A stretch of DNA of 64,000 nt from positions 1,879,001 to 1,943,000 of the forward strand of contig NZ_CP122539.1 in assembly GCF_029853675.1 (NCBI RefSeq), in the 5' to 3' direction. The notes below the pieces were generated by a model that was not told where the DNA came from, did no database searches, and was given only the letters and a program-made list of their open reading frames with translations. Source of the DNA: Tenacibaculum tangerinum (GTDB lineage Bacteria; Bacteroidota; Bacteroidia; Flavobacteriales; Flavobacteriaceae). Of this stretch, positions 57,939 to 64,000 are shown piece by piece. The translations under genes were made by a program, and so were the position numbers. Within the stretch, counting starts at the first letter, position 1, and each line of letters opens with the position of its first letter.

Positions 57939-60900
57939 TTATGATAAATCTTCGGTGGTTGTTTCATTTTCACCTGTGCCAACAAGTTTATCGTAGTTAA
58001 CATCTTGCCCTATTGATATCCTTTTGTAAGTTTTTTCTTCATTATTCTCATTTGTTTCAGTGATATCTTCTTGTTGGTGTTCTTCAAATGGATTATTTGC
58101 AAACCTTTTTTCTTCTGAGTCTCTATTATCGTATCTTTCTTCTCTGTTTTTTAAGTTGAATTCTTCTCCTGCCAAAGATTCTGATGTATATTCTACCTTC
58201 ATAAATTTTGCTGGATGTTCAATAATGTCTTGGGTTACTCTTTTTTGAAGACTACTTACTAATTTTTCCTGAGCTTGATTTGCTAATTTTTCCTTTGATT
58301 TATCTTGTTGGTTATCTTTCTTATATTCTTCTTTTAATATTTTTTGAAGAGGTTTTACATCCTCTGTATCGTCTTTTAAGTACGCTTTAGCTGTTAAGTT
58401 GTAGTTTTGCTGTTTTCGAGCGAATACTCTTGCCATTTCTTCCTCTACATCCCCCATTTCTTTTTTATTATATTCAGGCGAAGAAGGATGAATATTTAAA
58501 GAGTGATTATAACCTGATCCTCCAAATTGATCTCCGATAATATGGGCATTATCAAATCCACTGCCAGTTGCGGCACTATCATGTCTACCTCTACCTGTTT
58601 TACCTGGCTTACTCACTAAGTTTAATCCCGTAACTTCTCTTGATTCTACAGGAACATCTTTTAAATCGTCTAAAATATCATCAAATCTAATTTTTATAAC
58701 AAATGTTGGTGGATCTCCTACTATTTCTTGCTCTTCTTGATGGTCTGCCCTTTGTGTTTCGTATGTTGCTTCATAAGATCCATCTTTATTCTCTATTATG
58801 GTTAATTTTTTCGGTTTAAAGTTTTTATGTCTGGCCTTGTTTGAATTGGTTTCACTCCCTTCTTTTAAATAACCTACTTCTGCTTTATTACTTCCCTCCT
58901 TATTTCTTTTAACGACATATACACTCGGGTATACTTCTGCAAAACCACTTCCTCTTACAATAGAAAATTCTTCATTGGCTTCTCTAAGTATATACACTTT
59001 ATTTCCATTGTCCTTATTAATCTCTTTATCAAAATCAGCTAAAAATCTCTTTAGAAATTTTCCTTCTTTCGTTGTCACTTTTTGGTCTAACCACTTTTTT
59101 AAAAATTGGGAGCTTACTGCTTCCTGAGCTTCCTCTTTCGTTAAATCTGATTCTTCTTTTTGAGATGGACTAGCGGTATAAATATAATCCCAGCTATCTT
59201 CTCCATCTGTAACCCTAACCGATGTAAAGACCTCAAATTCAGCATTTATTTCTCGAGCTACATCCTCAGCCTCTGCTCTACTTATTTTCCCTTCTTCTGC
59301 TTTTTCTCTTTCTTTTCGATGCAATGCCTCCAATCCTTCATTTATTAATTGTCTTTTTTCCGCCTCACTCATCAACTGAATTTCTAACAAATGCCTTGTA
59401 TTGTCTTGTTCTCCGTGACGTACAAAAATGGCTACCCTCTCGGCTTCTTCATTTCGCTTTTGAATAGTACTTATACCATACCTGCGTTTCACCGTATTAA
59501 TTTTATCTTCTACGACTCCAATGGTAGGCTTTGGATTGGCATTTTCCATTTGAGACAATTCATCTAAGGCTCTCATATATTTTTGCTCTTCAGAAAGCGT
59601 ACTCAAATCTTCTTCTCGTCTACCTGGTGGTAATCCTTCTGCTTCTCCTGTAATTTCTGGATTTTCTGTTTGATTTCCATTGGCATTTTCTCCTTGCCAC
59701 TCTCCAGCTGGGTTAGACTCACTATCTCCCATAGTTCTTGGTGGCGGATCTGCCATGACGTCCGCCGTAAACTTATCTGCATCAAACTCTACTGGCGACA
59801 TGGTGAGTTCTGGTGGTTCTTCTCCGCCTACCAACCAATCTACATCGGCTCCAATTCCTAAGCTATCTCCAATAGGATATTGTACTTCTCCTAATGGGAA
59901 TTCTTCGCGTCCATCGGGTGCGGGTGACCACCACGGACTGTCTAATTCATAAAATAAAGCTCCTGATAATTGTAAAAATAACTGGGCTGCAGCCTCAAAG
60001 TGTCCTTTTAATCGTGATTCTCCTACTTTTCCTCCTTCTGGCGAGCGCTCTTCATTATATTCGAAAGTGGGGGTAGCTTCTGCATAGGCTCGTAATCCTG
60101 CTGCTGCCGTAACATTCACCCCAGCTTTTACATCATGCCCAATTAAGGTAACTCCGACTCCTGCTTCGGCTTCTAAGCCCAAGACTGCAAAAGCATTAAT
60201 TCCTAAGGTTCCTGTAATACTAAAATTTTGCAATACCGATGGGTCGGTAGAATAGGTTCCTGTAAAGCCTACATTTTTAAGAACTAACGGACCGAAACCT
60301 GCATTGGCAAACATACCTATGCTAGCGAATAAAAATACCTGCCCTACCAATGGAATACCGTAGCCTGCCCGTATTTCTACTTCAAAAATATCGACCTTTT
60401 TACCACGTTGCTCCATCAACTCAATGTCTTCTGTTACAACGACCTCACCTACAATCGTCACATGCCCTAGGTGGTCTATTCCTATCTTGGCTGTTCCTTG
60501 TAACCAAGGTGTAATGGTAGCCTCTACTTCTCCCCAGCCTGCTAATACTTGATTGTTTTTAGTTTTGGTTACTGCTACTTGTTCTTGAGGGGGAGCTTCT
60601 GCTTCTTGATCCATTGCTTCTACGCCTAACGCAGCATGCATCATTTGGCGAGAGCGGGTAGCATCAGTAACTAATAAGGTAATTTCACCAGAAAATTTAT
60701 CGGAATTCATTCTACCCGTACCTTGAATGGTTACCGCACCATCATCATACGCTACATTTAGAGATGCTGTTATATTGGCAATATCAGCAGCAATACTTGC
60801 TTGTCCGCTCAATTTTCCATCAGCTCCTCTTGCTACATTAAATTCCCCAGAAGCTAAACCTGCAATATCTACGGTAGAGTTTAATTCAAAAGTCATCGTA

Positions 60901-62336
60901 GAGTCTGTAATTCCCATACTACCCGTGGCTTCTATATAGCCATCGATATTAGCAGATAAATTATTGGCTCTAAAGTTTAATCCTCCACTTTCAAATCGGT
61001 TTTCTAAACCTTCTGCAACTTGAATCGGACTCAACCCTAAAAAGCTCATGGCTTCAAGGTTTTCATTAATTTTATGTATAATTCCTAGTGCATCTCTAGT
61101 AAAAACTTCCTCTCCTGTTCGAATACTTAAAAATCCTGTGGTATTTTGTTCTTCTCCAAAATTCCTTAAAACTAATACTGGGAACACGCCTGCATCTCGT
61201 AAGGGGTTTAAAAAGGTCATTCCTCTTACATCTAAGTGATTATTATTTCTTGTACTAACCAATTCAAATTTTTGTGGTTGACCTTCCGCTGGATTTCCTA
61301 GTTTTTTAATTTTTATAGTTCCTGTAAAACGTTCTCCTATTTTAACTGCTACCTCAAAATCTCGTGTTCTTGATTCTTGTTCTATATAATTTAACCATGC
61401 ATCTGACAGTTGTAAACCATTGGTGATGTCAACTGCTTGGGTGGGTGCTACTAAGGTTTCTGTGCCTGCTTCTCCTTCTGATTTTTGAACATTGTTAGCT
61501 GCTGGCGAGGCACCCTGTTGCACCGTATGTGTAAGTTCGTGTGCTAATAGGTGTTTCCCTGAATCGGACTGGGGATTGTATTTACCTTCGTTGAAATAAA
61601 TATCGTTTCCATTGGTAAATGCTTGTGAACCTAGTTGCTGATTCATTTGAACGGCATTGCTATCGTTATGCACACGTACCCCACTAAAATCAGCACCAAA
61701 GCCCGATTCCATTTCATTTTTAGTGCTACTAGGCAAAGAACTTCCACCTCCTTTTGAACTGCTTAAATTGCTTTCTAATGAGGAATTGTCATCACCTCCT
61801 GACATTTGTAGTTGTTGTACTTCTTCTTCCTCTTTTTCTTGAATTTCTTCTTCCTCTTTTTCTTGAATGTCTTCTTCGGGTTGTTGCTGGATTACATCTC
61901 CTGTAAATGGTGCATCCGCTGTTTCTTTTTTTGTTTGAATTTCTTCTTCAGGATATTGTTGTACTTCTTCATCCTCAGATTTTTGCACTTCCTCTTCCTC
62001 TTTTTGTTGAATTTCTTCTTCTTGTTTCTGAAGCGTATTTTCCGATTTTAACTGAACTACTGGACTTATAGAATCAACTAAGGGTTTTTGCTGAATCTCT
62101 TGTTCGTTGGCTTCTTGTTTTTGAACCTCTTCTTCGTTTTTATTTTGAATATTGGGTGCAAAAAAAGAATTGGTGGTGTCATTTCCTTTCGCCACAATTT
62201 GATCAGCGGCTTTGTCTGCTTCTACCTCATACTTGTCACCCGGTTTTCCAATGTTTAATTTAGGCTGAATAAAACTTCCTGCTCCAGTGGTTGGAGAAGT
62301 TGGCTTTGTGGTATGTTGGGTTTTTGGTGAGAACAT
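57939..62336 (-). CDS. large DUF4157 (eCIS core) protein with a C-terminal nuclease-like toxin domain
   Basis: The protein has 1465 residues. The N-terminus reads GSFIQPKLNIGKPGDKYEVE, an eCIS-cargo motif shared with the next gene. Residues about 60-180 are a Glu/Gln/Lys tract of repeated E-V-Q-K and I-Q-E-K-E units. The DUF4157 domain (about 200-275) contains the zinc motif HLLAHELTHTVQQ. A Gly-rich beta repeat region (about 330-800) and charged linkers follow. Near residue 1255, DNAHIIGDQFGGSGYNHSLN with a preceding RGRHD resembles the catalytic His and Asn loop of DNA/RNA non-specific endonucleases (NS_2 type). No immunity gene is adjacent. It is probably a particle-loaded effector. Confidence 0.82.
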   Translation of the reverse strand: MFSPKTQHTTKPTSPTTGAGSFIQPKLNIGKPGDKYEVEADKAADQIVAKGNDTTNSFFAPNIQNKNEEEVQKQEANEQEIQQKPLVDSISPVVQLKSENTLQKQEEEIQQKEEEEVQKSEDEEVQQYPEEEIQTKKETADAPFTGDVIQQQPEEDIQEKEEEEIQEKEEEEVQQLQMSGGDDNSSLESNLSSSKGGGSSLPSSTKNEMESGFGADFSGVRVHNDSNAVQMNQQLGSQAFTNGNDIYFNEGKYNPQSDSGKHLLAHELTHTVQQGASPAANNVQKSEGEAGTETLVAPTQAVDITNGLQLSDAWLNYIEQESRTRDFEVAVKIGERFTGTIKIKKLGNPAEGQPQKFELVSTRNNNHLDVRGMTFLNPLRDAGVFPVLVLRNFGEEQNTTGFLSIRTGEEVFTRDALGIIHKINENLEAMSFLGLSPIQVAEGLENRFESGGLNFRANNLSANIDGYIEATGSMGITDSTMTFELNSTVDIAGLASGEFNVARGADGKLSGQASIAADIANITASLNVAYDDGAVTIQGTGRMNSDKFSGEITLLVTDATRSRQMMHAALGVEAMDQEAEAPPQEQVAVTKTKNNQVLAGWGEVEATITPWLQGTAKIGIDHLGHVTIVGEVVVTEDIELMEQRGKKVDIFEVEIRAGYGIPLVGQVFLFASIGMFANAGFGPLVLKNVGFTGTYSTDPSVLQNFSITGTLGINAFAVLGLEAEAGVGVTLIGHDVKAGVNVTAAAGLRAYAEATPTFEYNEERSPEGGKVGESRLKGHFEAAAQLFLQLSGALFYELDSPWWSPAPDGREEFPLGEVQYPIGDSLGIGADVDWLVGGEEPPELTMSPVEFDADKFTADVMADPPPRTMGDSESNPAGEWQGENANGNQTENPEITGEAEGLPPGRREEDLSTLSEEQKYMRALDELSQMENANPKPTIGVVEDKINTVKRRYGISTIQKRNEEAERVAIFVRHGEQDNTRHLLEIQLMSEAEKRQLINEGLEALHRKEREKAEEGKISRAEAEDVAREINAEFEVFTSVRVTDGEDSWDYIYTASPSQKEESDLTKEEAQEAVSSQFLKKWLDQKVTTKEGKFLKRFLADFDKEINKDNGNKVYILREANEEFSIVRGSGFAEVYPSVYVVKRNKEGSNKAEVGYLKEGSETNSNKARHKNFKPKKLTIIENKDGSYEATYETQRADHQEEQEIVGDPPTFVIKIRFDDILDDLKDVPVESREVTGLNLVSKPGKTGRGRHDSAATGSGFDNAHIIGDQFGGSGYNHSLNIHPSSPEYNKKEMGDVEEEMARVFARKQQNYNLTAKAYLKDDTEDVKPLQKILKEEYKKDNQQDKSKEKLANQAQEKLVSSLQKRVTQDIIEHPAKFMKVEYTSESLAGEEFNLKNREERYDNRDSEEKRFANNPFEEHQQEDITETNENNEEKTYKRISIGQDVNYDKLVGTGENETTTEDLS

Positions 62337-62376
62337 GGATAATTTAAATTTTACAGTAGTTTAGTCCAAAATTTTA

Positions 62377-63699
62377 CTAATGAGCATCTCTAACAAAATT
62401 TGCAAATGAATCTGCATTTAACAATTGCCTTAATGTTCCATTGCCTGAATAATGGGATTCATGTTCGTAACCTAAATCAAAATTACATCCATACTTATGT
62501 ACCCATTCGTGTATTAATGTAGTTACCCTATCGCTTTGAGAACTACTAAAATATCCTGGGCATAATCTAACATCAACAAAAGGTACACACCAAAAAGTGG
62601 TAGCCAATGTAGAACTACTGGTACAAGCCCATGATGAATTTCCTGTTGTTTCACATTGATATCCTGCCATCCAAGCGACTACTCTTAAATAAATCAAATT
62701 TGTCTTAATCCATGCAGCAAACCCTACGTTGGAAACACCTCCAAAATGAGTGGATAATGCTGTTTTAACTTTTGATGGTGTTGTTCCGTTGTAAGAAGCA
62801 AGATTAGCTATTGCGCCATTTAACCAAGTTAAAGCCAAACTATGATCTGCATTAATAGTTGCATCTTTTGTTGAAGTACACCCTCCATATGGTTGAATTT
62901 TTTTCTGCACCATTCCTTTTTGCTGAATGGTATGCGTTAACTCATGTGCTAACAAATGTTTTCCACCTTTGGAATTCGGATTGTATTTTCCTTCGTTAAA
63001 ATAAATATCGTTTCCGTGAGTAAATGCTTGTGCGCCTATATCTTTACTCATTTGTGCGGCTTCTGAGTCGTTATGTATGTTTACATGACTAAAGTCTGCT
63101 CCGAAGCCCGATTCCATTTCTCCTTGGGTTTGTGCATCCATTTTTTGCCCCCCACTTCCGCCTCTTAACCTGCTTTCAAAAGAAGGGGTATTTGTAGTTG
63201 AACTGGTATTTTCTGATTTCGATTGCACTGCTTCCTCTTCTTCTTGTTTTTGGACTTGTTCTTCTTTTTTACAATCGGCACATTTCGATTGTACTGCTTC
63301 TTCCTCTTCCATCATTTGAACCTCTTCATCTTCCTTACTCTGAACAGCTTCTTCCTCTTCCTGTTTTTGAATGGATTCCTCTTCTTCCTTACTCTGTACC
63401 GCTTCTTCTTCCTCCATCTTCTGAACGGGTTGTTCTTCTTCTGTAGCTTCCATCTTTTGTACCAAAGGGGTTACTTCAGCAGCCAAAGGCTTTTGTTGTA
63501 TTTCTTCTTCGCCTTCTTTCTTTTGTACCGAGGTAGCTTCTGCACCATTCCCTACTACTTTATTTGCCATTGTATCGGCTTCTACTTCATACGGATCTCC
63601 TTTGCTACCAAAGGCTAGTTTGCGCTGTATGAAGGGAGTTTTTTGTTGGTCGCTTTCCGAAGTGTGCCCTCTTATTGGTTTTCTATCTCGCTTAAACAT
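62377..63699 (-). CDS. DUF4157 protein with a C-terminal aspzincin-like metallopeptidase domain
   Basis: This 440-residue protein has the N-terminal TPFIQRKLAFGSKGDPYEVE, the same cargo motif as the larger neighbour, then a Glu/Gln-rich tract with repeated E-E-A-V-Q-S-K units (about residues 60-165). DUF4157 (about 180-260) has MESGFGADFSHVNIHND and HLLAHELTHTIQQ. A new domain starts near residue 275 and has a second zinc motif LIHEWVHKYGCNFDLGYE near residue 397, with the Asp downstream as in aspzincins, and the ending LLNADSFANFVRDAH (cf. NADNY of M35-like peptidases). The C-terminal domain is probably the active toxin peptidase. Confidence 0.82.
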   Translation of the reverse strand: MFKRDRKPIRGHTSESDQQKTPFIQRKLAFGSKGDPYEVEADTMANKVVGNGAEATSVQKKEGEEEIQQKPLAAEVTPLVQKMEATEEEQPVQKMEEEEAVQSKEEEESIQKQEEEEAVQSKEDEEVQMMEEEEAVQSKCADCKKEEQVQKQEEEEAVQSKSENTSSTTNTPSFESRLRGGSGGQKMDAQTQGEMESGFGADFSHVNIHNDSEAAQMSKDIGAQAFTHGNDIYFNEGKYNPNSKGGKHLLAHELTHTIQQKGMVQKKIQPYGGCTSTKDATINADHSLALTWLNGAIANLASYNGTTPSKVKTALSTHFGGVSNVGFAAWIKTNLIYLRVVAWMAGYQCETTGNSSWACTSSSTLATTFWCVPFVDVRLCPGYFSSSQSDRVTTLIHEWVHKYGCNFDLGYEHESHYSGNGTLRQLLNADSFANFVRDAH

Positions 63700-63710
63700 A
63701 ATTCTTGACT

Positions 63711-64000
63711 TTAACTGTTCTTTACTTCTTCTCTTTTAGATTTGGTAATGTCTTGTAGCAAGGCTACCAACTGATGCCATCCGTCTGTACTTCCTGCAAT
63801 TACTGCTGCGGTTAAAACGGTATCGATAAACAAGAACAATCCTTTTTGGAATGCAGAGCTAGTTGAGGGAACTTCCATAAAGGTTTCTAAAATTCTAAAT
63901 CCCACCAATGCCAAGGCTATTCCGACAGAGAAAGACGCCAACGAGGTTCTTTTAATAAGACGCTCTTTTGAATATTGATCATCTACTATAAACAATTCGT
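63711..64000 (-). CDS. two-helix membrane protein, possibly eCIS-linked, partial
   Basis: The frame is open to the right edge (TTG at 63995 is the last possible start in the window, but the frame continues beyond). At least 94 residues are seen: two transmembrane helices (about LASFSVGIALALVGFRILET and LFLFIDTVLTAAVIAGS) and a Lys-rich end. It is 11 nt upstream of the DUF4157-peptidase gene on the same strand, so it is probably cotranscribed. I recognise no family. A holin-like role is possible but unproved. Confidence 0.55.
   Translation of the reverse strand, partial: ELFIVDDQYSKERLIKRTSLASFSVGIALALVGFRILETFMEVPSTSSAFQKGLFLFIDTVLTAAVIAGSTDGWHQLVALLQDITKSKREEVKNS

Overview
The window is AT-rich DNA from a member of the Bacteroidota, most likely a marine Flavobacteriaceae of the Tenacibaculum/Polaribacter kind. 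The genus is an inference. Supporting signs are a type IX secretion (T9SS) cargo protein next to a PorV-like protein, many lipoproteins with short N-termini ending in Cys, six-bladed beta-propeller lipoproteins, a DnaE with a fused N-terminal exonuclease, and starts without Shine-Dalgarno sequences.

Layout. 1-4 kb is housekeeping: the end of a sigma-54 type regulator, lptE, a tetratricopeptide-like gene, secG, groES and groEL. 4-7 kb holds an MG2-like secreted protein and a broken small membrane protein. 7.1-12.6 kb (minus strand) is a tripartite RND efflux operon whose adaptor gene is frameshifted in an A8 run. 12.9-17.3 kb (minus strand) holds two neighbouring operons of Cys-rich secreted peptides followed by propeller-like lipoproteins. 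One of them also encodes a lipoprotein with a GCGGC redox-like motif. The upstream regions of both operons are a direct repeat of about 190 bp. 17.3-23 kb has an orphan RND transporter whose start codon is missing at the repeat boundary, a further propeller lipoprotein preceded by what looks like a decayed peptide gene, and a solitary signal peptidase I. 23-25 kb has decayed 3' ends of the MG2-like gene and a complete IS982-family element with a 7-bp target duplication that has replaced the end of a lipoprotein gene. 25-28.4 kb is conserved: polyprenyl synthase, rlmN, queA. 28.8-39.3 kb has a TPR/LuxR-type regulator (frameshifted in a T8 run), a PorV/PorQ-family protein and a 2541-codon subtilisin-like T9SS cargo. 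39.5-44.8 kb has aroA, a BNR/VPS10-like secreted protein, a MazG-like protein and a decayed aroA fragment. 44.9-48.1 kb is rich in pseudogenes (VOC, Coa1-like, GNAT) around a TlpA-like lipoprotein and phnA. 48-55.4 kb holds an NTR-like secreted protein, rimM, rpsP, a cold-shock gene, dnaE and csbD.

The most interesting region is 55.6-64 kb (minus strand). It looks like the edge of an extracellular contractile injection system (eCIS) locus. It contains an M15-like peptidase, an eCIS-type AAA+ ATPase and two large proteins that each carry the DUF4157 (eCIS core) metalloprotease-like domain behind a Glu/Gln-rich repeat tract. Their C-termini differ: one looks like a His-Asn nuclease, the other like an aspzincin metallopeptidase. 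Both are candidate injected toxins. The structural genes of the particle would lie beyond the right edge.

A second theme is decay. At least six gene remnants are visible, and three otherwise well-formed genes (plus one remnant) are out of frame by exactly one base at a homopolymer of eight or more, which points either to homopolymer undercalls in the sequence or to slippage. No rRNA, tRNA or CRISPR array was recognised.
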